From: Hypomyces perniciosus
Lineage: Eukaryota; Ascomycota; Sordariomycetes; Hypocreales; Hypocreaceae
Direction: 5' to 3'
Assembly: GCA_008477525.1 (NCBI GenBank)
Contig: SPDT01000007.1
Coordinates: 5,580,001 to 5,644,000, forward strand
Length of the DNA: 64,000 bases
Made by a program: the position numbers and the translations under genes. Under the pieces are notes generated by a model. The model saw only the letters and a list, made by a program, of their open reading frames with translations. It was not told the DNA's origin and did no database searches. This document shows positions 12,323-24,611 of the stretch, piece by piece. Each line of letters begins with the position of its first letter. The stretch's first letter is position 1.

Positions 12323-15300
12323 TCAAGTCCCTCTAAACCATCCCAATACAGAGGCTGCCGCGCCGAATATTCCTATGCCTGTTTTACCAAGGGTAGAACT
12401 TGATTCCGCACCTTTGCCACGATTGTCAGACTTTGTGGAAGATTGGCCTTGGCTTCCATTGCCCTTGCGTTTATCCTCTATTGTTGCCACAGGCTCTTTA
12501 GGCATTGCGACTTCATGATGTGAATGAGAGCCAGTCAGCAGATTCGGTTCCACCCTACGACACGTCACCCAGCCCTTCCCCATATCTAGCTCATTGGCAG
12601 ATGACTTCCCTTTCTGCTGCTGTTCGGACATGAGAGCCTTCACCATTGACGTGGATGCTGACGTCGCCGTGACGAAAGCCGGGTGTCGTTCGATGACTGC
12701 AGCAGCGGGTAACTCAGCTGAGGGTTCGATGAGCGAGTATTTTGGCCTCCTGTCCATGTCGATGGAGACTTTGAACGTGTCGTCCAGGGACTTTGGCGCA
12801 ACAGCAGTATGGACGGCGCCGTCAAAGTGCATTGTAGAAGGGAATGCCACGACCTTGGCTGTCTCGGTCTTGCCCTCGGCCTTTCGTGTGAGAAACACCT
12901 CGGTGCCGCCGGCTTTTGGTTGTGAAACTAGAGTAACGCCTCTTGCTTCTTTTGCGCTGACCAGCTCGGATAAGGTATTCTTTTTACCTACCCGTAGGTC
13001 TGCTGGTTGAGAATCCAGCGTAAGAGGAGCCAGAACTTTGTGCAGACCTGCCACACAGGCTTCTTCGTCGTCTTCCGGAGTTGGATCTGGGCAGGGAATA
13101 ACAACCGGTTCAGCATTGGTTGGAAAATCTCGTCGAAGAACCAAGTACGTGCCGCACACTGAGAAGGCTGCAGACTGGACACCCCAGTAGTTGGGGAGCT
13201 GTCGCCCTGCCAGTTGGTTTTGGGCTGGCAGAGAGACATATGTTAGTGCCCCCGTCTTTTAATTTGCGAAGTACAAAGACTTCCGTAATTGAAAGGACTT
13301 ACTCCTCTTGAAGTGCCATATGAAAATGGCCTTCTCTATCTGCATGTTGCGTGGAGAAAACCTGGCGTGGAAAACAAGAAGCGGGCGGCTGGGGTGGAAA
13401 GTAAGATGTGATATCTGGTTCTCCTGGTTCGATATGTGTAGATTGTTGACCTTCTTAATGAGGAACCCTACATCCACGGTATATGAATACGTGGAAATGG
13501 TGAATGTGTGAGAGCCATCACCGTAGGACTCGTGCAGAGCTACGCACTGACTGGCGGGCGAGAAGTCTATCCTGTAAGAATATGGCATGGCCGTTGAGGC
13601 GCTGCAATTCTTGGCTTTCCATAGGAAATCCGGTTCATTCTTGCCGGGTCCGCTTACTCGATCCCCTTCAACACGGCCCGTAAATATCCTCGTACCAGCT
13701 TGGCCCTCTTCGACCTGTATCATGTAGAGAGTGCCCAAAACGCAGAAACTCATAGCATCGGGGCTAACTGCTAGGGGAAAATCGATGCCATCCGTAATGG
13801 GATAGTCCAGATATTTGAGTAAGGGCTCGAGAACCTCATCTGCGTCTAGGGGAATCTCAATTTTAGCGGCTGGTTTATCGGGCTTCTCCAATCTCCAGAC
13901 GTGGTAAGTAAGGAACCAGCCTTCGCATAACGGCCGTACGTCTTGGTACTTGTCAAGGTTGGTAGTTCGAAGGCGTGTGAATGCCTTGCGGTCATGAATT
14001 ACTCTGGGTTTAAAAATTAGCATTTAGGTGCTTGCGTAATGGATGCTTGTTTCCTACCGTGGACCCCATATACTAAGTACTCCTTTGATTTCGCCATTTG
14101 CTGATGTTCTGGCCATTCGCGCCACAGGGTCGGGAGAGAGATCGGCGTGCTTTGGAGGTTCGGGGTCTTGGATAGATACCTTCAAGCTCTCTGGAGAGAA
14201 AAAGAGCCGAGTCTTTGCGAAATAGGTCATTTCATCCCAGATGATTTCTGGAGACTCTCCAACTTTAGTATCCCACGTGTTTTCGATGATGTCCATGTCC
14301 TGGACCAGTTCGTTGACAGCCTCCTGGAGTCGCTTGACTGCTGGTGGCTGCTCCCTCTGACTTCTCTCCGTAATGGATTCTATCCATTTTTGGACGACCC
14401 GCACTGGTGGGTGATTGTAACCAACGGCTTGCCGCTGGCACTTGGCGGTATAGAAGGCTTCGAGCCAAGCGGACAGCACTGGAGGCTTGCTTAGAAAGGT
14501 CGACAGAATCTTGGTGGATTCCACTAGCATGAGAGAAATGGACTTTGACGAAGACTCCTCCTCAAATTCAAGGCACCTGTTCAAGTGTCCAAGCCAGTGA
14601 ACCGCGGCGTACAGTGTGAAGCAATGATGTTCGGTCATGTACGCCTCTGAAACGCTTCTATTGAAGGTGCCGGAAAGTGGTTGGGCCGGCGTGTAGTAGA
14701 GCAGCTGTCGTAAACAACAGAGAGTCATAGCCAAGTTTGCTATAGCGGGACGTGGGACAAGACATTGAAAGATAGTTGGAACTTTCTCACCCCATTGTAG
14801 GAGAGAAGGCTCAAGTCCACGAGACCCGAGGCCTAGCAGCGGCTCGTCAACAAGGCCCAACCCCAATCCTTGACTCTGAGATGGACTGAGAAGTATTGAT
14901 TGCTGGTTTGTGGTGGGCGATTGACACTGAATAATTTCCTGTAGAGACAAGTGTATGAACCGAAGAGTCGACTCTCCTCGCGGCCACTCTGCGTTCGGTT
15001 CGAGCCTCCCAGTTTCAATTAGCCCGGCACAGGCCATGACAACGCACTCCTCAAACTCCGAGACATCACTTGATATCGATGCTTGAAGTGTATTGCCCTG
15101 GGCGGCAATGGCCTGGCGAAGCTGACGAGTTGTCACAGGTGTGACGGCGAACGCGATCCAAGTCAAGGTAGTGGAGGCAAGATTGACTGGCAACGTCCCA
15201 GATCCCTGTATCAGAGTGACAATGCGTTCATACACCTTCTCTAATCCCTCTGGGAGATTGACCTGATTGATCACATTAAGGCGACTTTGTTTCGTCAGGA

Positions 15301-17481
15301 ACGGCGATCGAAGGTACCGGGTCATTAGACGCGCCCATAGAAACATGCCATCGGCTCCAGTGCAAAGTCGATCTGCTAGCATCGTTTTCTGGTCCGCGTG
15401 AGAAGATGGGAGAATGTTCTGTTCGAACATATCCTCGAGTTCTTCCAGACAGAAGCAAAGGATGTCCTGAGCTATTCGACTCTTAGAAAGGGTGCAGATC
15501 TGCTCAAGAGGCACGGCAATCTTCAAAGCTGCAACATTAATTCGACTGAATAGCATTATTCGAAGCTTGGGGAGGTGGTTGGCTATCTTAACCAATGTCT
15601 TCACAAGTGATTCGCTGTCTTCGCATTCATCAATGCCGTCGAGGACAAGTAGGACATCCTCGGTCAAACATAGCTGGAGGAGGTCAAGGAGCACTCCCTC
15701 CGTGGCCACGAGTCCCCCTTTGCTTTTTTCGTCAACAAGAAAGGTAAAACGATCCAGGAGTTGAGTGTTTTTTCGCTCTTTCCACATGAGTTGGGCGATG
15801 ATGGCGCGATAGGCATCGCTTGGTTGATGGCTGGTGCTGAACCTATGGTCGAAGAAATAGTAGTACACACTGAAGCCCGTCGAGACAGCGCATTCGCCGG
15901 CAAGCTCGTCAATAACTGTTGCGGCGATAATTGTCTTACCAGTTCCAGGGTTTCCTAGAACCTTGAGTAAGTTGACGCTCAGATAGGTTGTTTTGATGCT
16001 TCAGCGCACCTTGCACCCACAGAATATTAGCACCAAATTGCGTCTTGGAAGGTTGGTTGTCGCCCTTGCGATCCTTCCAGTTACTATATGCGACTTCTTC
16101 GAGGAACCACAAGGCGGTTCCTTCGACACGGAGTTTGAGGGCCTTTTCAAGGTGGCCTGCAAAGCCCGGCGCGGCGACCCATTGTTGCATTGCTATGAAA
16201 GATTTGTCTAACGAAGTATGTCAGCTCATGTAACCGTAAGAAATGCCCATTTGACCAACCTTTTCGATCATTCTCTAGCTGCCGTAACTTGTTTTTAATC
16301 TCAAATAAGAGCGCTGTCACCTTGTGTCTGTGCTCTGAGCTCTGTTCCCGCTCCTCCCTCATGAGAAAACGCTCCTCCTCAGCGAGGCGCCGTTCTTCTG
16401 CTTCATCCTGACGGTCGACGGTACGGATTTCACGTTCTGCTGCTGCTCTTGCGATTTCCTTGGAAGCTTCATCGCCCTGCCAGATGACCAGCTGCTCGAA
16501 TATGAACCGCCGATGTGTGGCCATGTTGTCAAGGATTTTATTGAAACGCATTTCGAAAGGTTTCCAGATGATACTTCTAGCGACGGAAAGCTTACTTTTT
16601 TCTTCTGCAAGATGTCAGAGCTGTTTACAACGCCTATAAATCTGTACTTACTGCCATCTGGCTTGGTAAAGACGCCAGCCACGACACGAAGGAGCTTGAA
16701 TATGTCTTGATACACACGCTCCAAGTGCGACCGGATTCTGATGACGTTGGTATCCGCATCGTCCTGATGACCACGACCTTGCTCAATGCAAATCCGGTAC
16801 ACATCCTCATATTGGGGGAGAGCATCAGTGAGCGTTGCCAGCATACTCGTCAATTTTTCGAAGAAACTAGTGTAGTTCACAGCCATCTGCTCTTGTAATT
16901 AGCTTTCGTGTGAAATATTTCCTATACCACGACTGACCTGCAAGACATGACTAAATGAACCCCAATAAAGAGCGGTATACTCAGGCCTGAAAGCGACAAA
17001 AACATCGACAAATTTAAAAAAGGGCTCGAGCCCCTTGGCAAACCTTGCGATAACAGACAGCCATCGCTTAGCGGAGGGTCCTTTGAGGGCAATAACGTTG
17101 AGCTGCTCGATCTTTCTGACCAAGTCATCGGCAGACATGCAAATAGTCACATTCTGCCTTTCTTCTGGGGAAAGGGTAGCGAGAAACTGCGCTTGTGCTT
17201 TCTCAAAGCCATTGTTCTATCGGCATTAGCAGGAAATGAAGCATCGATGGGCAACTGATTAAGAGTCACACCTTGATGTTATCCGGAAGCCCAGAATTCA
17301 CCATGCCTGTGAAGTAATTTTCCGAATTATTGAATGGGCGCGAGCAACATCTACAGAGGAGATCAATCACTTCAGCAATTTCGTTGGTATTGAGAGCTGA
17401 ATGTTGGGGCTGAGTTTGAGGCTGAGCTCCAGACTTGCTTGTCATGTCCAAAACGCTCGAGGTCATAGATCTAATGGACAC
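12323..17481 (-). CDS. NLR-like STAND protein: DUF7708-type N-terminus, NACHT, C-terminal propeller-like region
   Basis: Signal-transducing NTPase of the fungal NLR class, involved in self/non-self recognition or programmed cell death. Exons: 17481-17272, 17216-16938, 16886-16652, 16604-16260, 16207-16010, 15954-14058, 14003-13303, 13224-12323, in frame, 1588 residues. Domain order: an N-terminal helical domain (about 70-330) with the ALYWGSFSHVLQMAVN block typical of DUF7708; a charged coiled coil (about 270-350) rich in Glu/Arg; NACHT with Walker A GNPGTGKT near 425 and Walker B LLVLDGIDE; a winged-helix stretch; then a region with WD-like strands (ISHLTFHPSRP, FIWHFKR) and a Ser/Lys-rich tail. 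An apparent frame break before the Walker A motif is resolved by an intron with a GTGCGC donor. No premature stop remains, so this copy looks functional. The DUF number is from memory. Confidence 0.85.
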
Positions 17482-18196
17482 TATGATACGTACTTGCGGA
17501 ACAACTATGGAACGGTGGACTAATCATATCACATCAGAATTATGACGCGAAGCGTGATTGATGGAGGGATCACGACTTGGTTTGGCAGCCATGGCTGGCT
17601 TTAGTTCCCCCCCAGTTTCTGACAGGGAGAGGTAAAATAAAAAAAGAAGCCGCAAGATCTATTTATTAATTTATTTTATAGAATGGCGAGACTGTTACTG
17701 AGATATCTAGTCTTCGGCTTTTGGGGCTTGCGCATCACATCTATTGTCAGTGAAGCCATCATGGCAATGGCACACTCTGGCAGCGGCTTGTTAATATTCT
17801 CAGTCATGTATATACTCCGTACTTTATAGAGTCAACAACGCCTAACTTGCACTAACACTAGCTTTCCCGCCCAACAACGTTGTGGATGGCGGCCGGAGCG
17901 AGCCGAACCGGACACAACTACATGTACATTGCCCTCATAAGCAATATTGAAGATACTGGTCCAATCTTGTCATCACAAGCTTCGTGGAATGCCCTCATCT
18001 AGCACCCAAGATGGAGCAGGTACTCCGGACGCTGGCGCTCCAGGCATGAATCACACTTTCGATCACAATGGTTAAGAGATGCTCGATGCGAACAGAGACC
18101 GTTGTATCTCAAGCCAGATTGCAAAGTTGTATAACGTTCTGTAGTATTCTGAGATGTGAATAATTCTAGCGAGGTGTCTTTGTGATTTTACTTCAT
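17482..18196. other. Intergenic, no gene seen
   Basis: Upstream flank of the NACHT gene and 3' flank of the flavin monooxygenase. Contains TATACTCCGTA near 17812, a copy of the dispersed nonamer. Nothing else stands out. Confidence 0.5.
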
Positions 18197-20053
18197 CTAG
18201 TTGTTCTTCTTCCATTCTTTCACTGAGCGATTGACTTTCTCAATCTCAGCCCTGGCGCCATCCCACTTCTTGCGCTTCCCATCAAAGACACGCCACATAA
18301 ATGGTGTATAAATACCATCCATGAGAAGATTATAAAATGCACGGTCATTGAACCAAAACTTCCACCCCTGAAGGCCCCAGCCAAGGTTCGCGTTTACCCC
18401 AGTACCGGCCACCTCGTTTGCCCAGTGAATCCATTCGCCTTGCTTCACCCATCCGGGTATGGCACTGCCACCCTTGGCAACTTCGCATCTGTATTCGTGC
18501 TGTCTATCCACGGCGCGGTTCATCTCTTCATCAGATGGTAGCTTGGAGTTTCCCTTCCACACCTGGGCAACTGCCATCGAGGCTAGGTCAAACAGGGGGA
18601 AAGCCCCAGTAGTAAATACTATGCAGCCCATGAATGCCAGTGACATCGGGTGATCAAGGGAAAATATGTTCTGATAAAGGCGAGGCAGTGGCTTGCCTCG
18701 AGACCCGATTGAAGCCTCCCACTTGGGCGTTGTGTTCCGTGTTGGATTGAGACTGGGATCAAGCAGTGAAAAGTCATTTTTGTAGCCTGTGCACCAGATG
18801 ATGGCATCGACTGTCAAGCGAGTCCCGTCATCCAACTCAACTTCATTCGGACCAACAGCTCTCTTGAGACCCTCCACAGACTCAATGTCCCCGGACTCGA
18901 GCAGGTCAATTAAATTGTCCGATATAATCGGTGTTCCGTACTTGACGGATGGCGCCGGCGAGATCCTCCACTCTGGGTGGATTTTGAAAGCTTTATCTTG
19001 TATCTTCTTGATCATTGTGTCGAAAGCCCATTCTGAGAATCTAGGCATATATGACTCCGTAAACCCTTGCATGAGCGCTTTGCGGGCTGTTACAACGTGG
19101 TCCAAGGGACGACCGTCTGAGACGCGCGGAAGCTGTAATCGTGTCAGAAACCAGTATCAAGATCGTAGAAGATATGCATCTCCACTATGATTTACCACAA
19201 AAGCTCCATGTTTGTGGGATAAGTAGACCTTGTCTGCATATCCCTGTAGAACAGCTGAAGTATCGGCACCAGTATTGCCGAGGCCAACAACTAGCACTTT
19301 CATGCCCTTGAAAAGCTCCGGTCTGAACTCATGATCAGCGATATTCTCCCATATATCAGAACTTCCTTACCTTTTGAATGCCTGTGAATGCAGACATTTC
19401 CCTGCGAATAATTCTGCACCTTCAAGCTTTGGAATATTTGGCATCTGGTTGGTACCGGCGGCGATGACGACCTTGTCAAAATACTCAGGTCCAGTATCTT
19501 CCACTTCGACCACCCATCTATTTCCCTCTTCATCCCGCCGTACAATCTTTATTGTTGTGCCAAGTCGTAATCTCCCTCTCAAGTTGAAATGATCGACATA
19601 GTTCTCTAGATACTTTTCTATATCACCCGAGGTACTGTGGCTGGGGCTTTCATCTGGAAACGGGAAATCAGTAAAGCAGCCCTGTCAAGTGTCAATGAAC
19701 ATAATTCACGCGATTTAATGCGAGAACTTGGTTGGACTTACTCGTTCTTTTGAGATGTTGATGATGGTTGCTGTCACAATGTCAATTATCCTGCCTTCTT
19801 GGACAACTGATGCGCGAGTGAGTACTCACTCGGAAGAACAGAAGTCTTGTCCTCATCTGTATAGTGCCATAAACCTCCTACGTAGGTATTCTGCTCGAAC
19901 CCGGTTACGTTGAACCCCTCTTCCACCAAATTCTTCACAGCCACGAGGCCAAGACTGCCTGGGTCCGGTTAAACACTTGATCAGGCTCGCAGCCTAAGGG
20001 AGATACATACCTAGGCCAATCACGGCAACAGTAGGCTCTTTGGTGTTTTCCAT
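18197..20053 (-). CDS. Flavin-containing monooxygenase (FMO-like)
   Basis: FAD/NADPH-dependent monooxygenase that oxygenates soft nucleophiles (N or S) or ketones; true substrate unknown. Seven exons: 20053-20011, 19958-19830, 19770-19742, 19681-19371, 19322-19196, 19132-18197, total 1575 bases, 524 residues (the list shows the six coding blocks I could place). The FAD Rossmann motif VIGLGSLGL is at the extreme N-terminus, split by intron 1. The NADPH Rossmann motif VVGLGNTGAD follows, and the C-terminal half has DAIIWCTGYKNDF, the typical FMO strand. A TAA seen after HSQAFKR is not a lesion: it falls in a 48-base intron (19323-19370, GTAAGG...TTCAG). The ATG at 20053 directly precedes the dinucleotide fold, so there is no signal peptide. 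Confidence 0.9.
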
Positions 20054-21374
20054 CTCGAAGGTATATATCTTATTCAGTTAGTCTTTATGATCCGTGTTGG
20101 GGAAACCCTCAACTTCTGTACCACTTCCTCTCGGCTGGATGCTATCCAGACCCTTGGCACCGAGGAATCAGGCATCCATATGCTGCAGCCTATCTTGAAC
20201 CGGCTAGCTGGGTCTTACATCAAATTGATTAGTGGATGAAACGCAGCATCGTTATTGGCAGAGCCGTCGTCATCACACCACAATTTAACCTACTCGCATT
20301 TACCTTGCATTATTAGTGCTCTCGCCCATGACTCGACCCTAGGTACTCCGTACGGAGTACCAACAGACATCAATGTAGAAATCAGGGTTCGCTTGGGCAT
20401 AAAAAGAAGTTGGAGATGCGACCATACCGGTTGCATCTTCCACAAGAGGACCCCGGGGTTTAGACGGCGAACATCGACGATGATAAAACAACCTGGAATG
20501 CATGAACATGAACATGTCAGTGACTATTTACGAGTACGAAATAAATACGAAGTCACCAAGCCGCTTATGCAAGTGGCTGACGCATTCAGCTGACATAGAA
20601 CGGACAGCACATTAGTCAAGGTAGGCAAAAAAGGGCGAATACCGCAAAACACCAAGACAAAGAATTATCATATAATTGTGACAATGATATGAATAATAAT
20701 ACAAGCTAAAGAGCTTACCAATATTAAGCTTTTACGAGTATTATTTCCTTTTTATTAATGACCTTGGACTAGGCAGTCGAGACTGCAGTATTGTAATACC
20801 TTGTCGCATTACATATACTCGCAAGGTCACTTATCCACACGCACAGTGTGGACTTACATTTTGCTGGATTTTGGTCTGACATGTCTACCCGTAGGCTTGA
20901 GACGGTGGGAAAGTCGACTAAGGCTGGGGTTGTAATACAGTGCAAGTTGTTGAAATATGCGATTTTGCCGCTTTTGCAGTTTTCCTAATTTGCAAAAATA
21001 GCCATTTGCATATCTTGAAAATATTAGCTAATGTGCCACTGTAGAAGCGGGAAGTAGCTGGTAAATTTAATTGAAGATCTTTGGGTTTGGCAAAACAACG
21101 TATTTGCCCTTTCTGCCCGCCTCAAGCTTATCTACTGTGCGACTATAGTACGTACGACACCACGGATAAATGACAATGGCAACAAAGAACTACAACGTTC
21201 TAAAATATGTGTGATTTATAGACTGTTCTGAATATCTATAGTATTTGCGATTTGTGTCCTTAAATTCAAGGGGAAAAAAAAACCGCCCACGGTAATTGAC
21301 ATGAACTGGGCCATCATAGTCTTCAATGATATCTCCTCCAACCACTCGGTCCGAACCCACCGCACTCCATCATA
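20054..21374. other. Intergenic, no gene seen
   Basis: AT-rich in part (20600-21300). It contains a perfect inverted pair GTACTCCGTACGGAGTAC near 20342, the most complete copy of the dispersed motif. An open frame at 20255-20593 has no family resemblance and is not called. Confidence 0.5.
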
Positions 21375-21832
21375 TCACGTCGCCTTGGAAGTGCTGTTTG
21401 CGGTCGTGCACTCAATGTAGGCAATGAGGGCGGCAGGACGAACAGGCAAAGTCTTAGGCTTCCGGACAGAAATGACACCCAGGCTCTTGTTGGTGGGCGT
21501 CTGGAAAGTGCACTCAGTCACGACGTATCGTCTACCGTCGAAGGGAGGTGAGATGAAGAGGTGAGAAACAGGACCAGGGCTTTCTGTATCGGGTGAAATT
21601 TTGTCAGTGACATGTTCTCATAATTCTCTCTAGCATTATGTGTGAACGTACGGTGCTTCTGGACACCAGAGTTTGGAGCAATCTCAAAGGGCCTGGAGTA
21701 GGTGCCGTTGGGGGTAGTGTAGGCAATGTGAACGATGTTAAGGTCCTGATAGCCCTTGTGGTGACCATCTGACACGGGAGACGCGGCGGCAAGACCGGCG
21801 AGGGCAGCGGCGATGATAGTGAAGGAGCGCAT
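21375..21832 (-). CDS. Small secreted protein, function unknown
   Basis: Two exons, 21832-21652 and 21583-21375, joined in frame to 129 residues. The N-terminus is a clear secretory signal (MRSFTIIAAALAGLAAASP, cleavage probably after Ala-17 or Ala-18). The mature ~110 residues begin with a His/Gly-rich stretch and contain only two cysteines (in TECTF and IECTT), which could form one disulphide, plus N-glycosylation sequons (NGT, NKS, NST). The 68-base intron has GTACGT and ACAG ends. I do not recognise the family. Size and secretion are compatible with an effector-like or cell-wall protein, but nothing shows that directly. Confidence 0.75.
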
Positions 21833-23135
21833 CTTGGCTATGGCGATGAAACAGTAGGTAGTGAGTGTGTATCTAGGTCAATGATTGTGTGATGACTGTG
21901 ATCACTGGTGGATCGAAACAAACACCTACAGAAGCACACTTGCACATCTTATATACTACCTCAACTCCATGGTGCTTGCTCCCTCCGGTGAATTTTCCAT
22001 TCAACTCACAATCAGGGGACTATCAAACGGCCACATGCCAAGAAACTGCCATCTGTGGCAGCGATCGGCGCAAGATGCCGATCCTCAAAACGTTGCCCTG
22101 AAGATCTGCAGGCTCTCTCGTCAGCACTATGCCTAAGAAGGACAGCTACATTATCTGCCTCGTAATAGCTGGTTGATGTGCTTTCAATTCGAGAGGTTGA
22201 CAATCTGATTTAAGGGACGCAGCGCATTCATGAGCCGCGTGTTGCGATCGACACGTGTATTAGTCGAAACGCCGAGTAGTCTATTTGGTGTAAATAGCTT
22301 CCGCCCGACAGAATAGGACCTACGCAATCCTCAATCTAATTGCGCGACAGGGGTAAGCGACAGTACTATTCTGCTACTACTCGTTAATCTATATTACTAT
22401 TGATTATCAAAATCCTCCATTTCTGGTATTCTTCATTTGGTGTATGGTCGCGATCGCCAAATTTATCCGGGGAACCTCCAGTGGTGAAGGGGGTTATCTG
22501 GCAGCTGGAAAGCTATAAAAGCTGTGTAAGAAAAGGGATTTATAGGATATGCTGAAAGGTTTTGAGTTCTTTAACCAATGGGCCTTCATTCATTAGCTAT
22601 GCCCAATATTTGTATCGCGTCCCCTTATGCGATCAATGATGGATGACAGTCGCCATCACCAACGTATCCACGTGTTTTCCTCAGCGTTGTTTCATCCTCT
22701 GCGACGATCGAAACGTGATAGTAGCGGCGAATTAATAGTGATAAGCATCCATATGGATGATACACCAACCTCCTTCTAAGTACATATCGTGGTGTGAGTG
22801 CAGATCCCCCAATTCGGGCTTGAGGTGAGCTAGCCTCTCATGACAGTCGTTAGTGTGTGTCCGAGCGACCTGGTACTAGTAGCTGCGGTCAGACACTCTA
22901 TTTCCGCTTTTCAGTCTTAATACTTCTTTTACGACATATAAGCTTTCTCAAATTGGCCTCTGGAGCTGACAGGCGGTGTGCTCTTTTGGTGGCTGACTGG
23001 CCGGTAGAAGGCTTGAAACCTCAGACGCCGAGGAGCCCGCCTTCGGATGAGGAGTCTGAGAATGCCACTCAGACAGACTGGGCTTGATCTTATTCATCTG
23101 CTTTGCGTAGATGAAAAGTGGTACATAATTAGTAC
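21833..23135. other. Intergenic, no gene seen
   Basis: 1.3 kb between the small secreted protein and the GH43 gene (5' flank of the former, 3' flank of the latter). No recognisable coding or repeat signal. Confidence 0.5.
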
Positions 23136-24611
23136 TTAGATGCGTGTTATGTTCACATTATCGAAAATCGCCTCAGTCTCGAATACCCACACACCATCCA
23201 TCCCACTCTTGTGTGAGTCCTCCGTGATGCTAATTACTGCATGAGTTGAATCGTTCACAAACACATTAATCAAACTACCTCTCGCCTTCACAGTAAGGTG
23301 ATACCACTTGGAGGGCTGAATATCTGCCTCAACGCTGGCTAATTCCGTCCACTTCTCCCTGTCAGCCCGGCCAAGCACTAGTTTTCCGGACGTGCTGACC
23401 CCAGAGTAGTATCCGTGGCAGGCATTCGTGTCAGTCGATGGGTTAGATATACGGAACACAAGCCCTGCATCACCACTACTGTACATCGGAATCACCACAT
23501 CGGCCTCGAAGATGAAGTCGGCAAAGTTGGTGTTGAGCAACACTTTGCCGCCTGCTGAGCTGCTCCCATGTAGAGCCTTGGGCTTGGCGTCCCAGGTGCC
23601 ACCATAGGTAGTCCAAGCAATCATTTTGCCATCATTGAAATTGTCGTGTACCAACATCTTGACGGGCTGGATGGTACCGTCATCGTTGAAATACAGCCGA
23701 TCGTAGGCTAGGTGACGGTCGTTACCATCCGTAGCGCCGAGCGGGTGGCGATGGTAAAGCATGTAGTATATGTCCGTATCAGGGACATGGATGATACCAT
23801 TATGCCCTGAACCCGTGGCGACGGCATCATCCTGCTGCAATATCTTGGCGATCCGCTTGAACGGTCCGGTTGGAGAATCGGCGATGGCGTACGAAACGGC
23901 ATAATCAGGTCCGCCCCAACCACCCTCACTCCAGAAGAGGCAGTACTTGCCCTTACGCTTCAGCATCTGAGGTCCCTCAACATAGTTCTCCGGCGTGATC
24001 TCCTTGAACGTAGTCCCATCGTCAAAGGTACCGAGGCTAATCATGTCTTCATTCATCTTCGCCACATTGGCATGAGAGTGTCCACCATAGTAGATGTACG
24101 CCTGTCCGTCATCGTCGATGAAGACATCCTGATCGATAGGCTGCGCACCATTGTGATATGCGTCGATGAGCGGGCGACCAAGAAGATCCTTGTACGGACC
24201 TTCTGGCCTGTCCGCTACGCCAACACCGATACCGCCGAGCTCCGTGTTGGACTGAATGTCGTTAGCAGCGAAGTAGAGGTAATACCTGCCGTTGCGCTTG
24301 ATAGGAGCGGGCGCCCACACTGCTCGATGCGCCCAGTTGAAGTCGTCGGCCACCAGGACGTTTGGGTGTTTGGTCCAGTGGACTAGATCCGGGGATGAGA
24401 ATGCGTCCAGATAGGTCTGCTCATCGTACGGACGCGAAGATGTCGGATATACCCAGTATTCACCATTGTAGACTTGGGTATCCGGGTCAGCGTACCAGCC
24501 GTCGACGAATGGGTTTCCCGCTTCCGATGTGGTGTAGTCTGGCACGTTGGAAAGAGAGGCTAGACCTGTAGATGACCAAAGAGCCACGAGTATCGCCTGT
24601 ACAGATGGCAT
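23136..24611 (-). CDS. Secreted GH43-type glycoside hydrolase (arabinofuranosidase/xylosidase-like) with C-terminal accessory domain
   Basis: Five-bladed propeller hydrolase acting on arabinose- or xylose-containing plant polysaccharides. Uninterrupted frame; the ATG at 24611 is preferred because it starts a signal peptide (MPSVQAILVALWSSTGLAS), while the longer version from 24671 puts 20 charged residues in front. GH43 elements: WYADPDTQVYNGEYWVYPTS with the catalytic-base aspartate, PIDQDVFIDDDGQAYIYYGG with the pKa-modulating aspartate, and YVEGPQMLKRKGKYCLFWSEGG with the general-acid glutamate. From about residue 330 a beta-rich domain (DNFNDGKM...WDAKPKAL...) resembles the laminin-G/DUF1080-like accessory modules of such enzymes. 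About 491 residues. Exact specificity cannot be read from sequence. Confidence 0.9.
   Translation of the reverse strand: MPSVQAILVALWSSTGLASLSNVPDYTTSEAGNPFVDGWYADPDTQVYNGEYWVYPTSSRPYDEQTYLDAFSSPDLVHWTKHPNVLVADDFNWAHRAVWAPAPIKRNGRYYLYFAANDIQSNTELGGIGVGVADRPEGPYKDLLGRPLIDAYHNGAQPIDQDVFIDDDGQAYIYYGGHSHANVAKMNEDMISLGTFDDGTTFKEITPENYVEGPQMLKRKGKYCLFWSEGGWGGPDYAVSYAIADSPTGPFKRIAKILQQDDAVATGSGHNGIIHVPDTDIYYMLYHRHPLGATDGNDRHLAYDRLYFNDDGTIQPVKMLVHDNFNDGKMIAWTTYGGTWDAKPKALHGSSSAGGKVLLNTNFADFIFEADVVIPMYSSGDAGLVFRISNPSTDTNACHGYYSGVSTSGKLVLGRADREKWTELASVEADIQPSKWYHLTVKARGSLINVFVNDSTHAVISITEDSHKSGMDGVWVFETEAIFDNVNITRI

Noticed and set aside
12594..13010. 138-codon plus-strand frame
   Set aside because: Antisense shadow of the last exon of the NACHT gene.
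15955..16009. Frameshift just before the Walker A motif of the large NACHT gene
   Set aside because: An intron from GTGCGC to TTCTAG restores LWVQGNPGTGKT in frame.
19323..19370. In-frame TAA in the flavin monooxygenase, suggesting a pseudogene
   Set aside because: A 48-base intron with GTAAGG donor and TTCAG acceptor removes it and keeps the frame (AFKRPELFKG).
20255..20593. 112-codon open frame on the plus strand
   Set aside because: No family match, odd composition, and it spans a palindromic intergenic repeat; probably chance.
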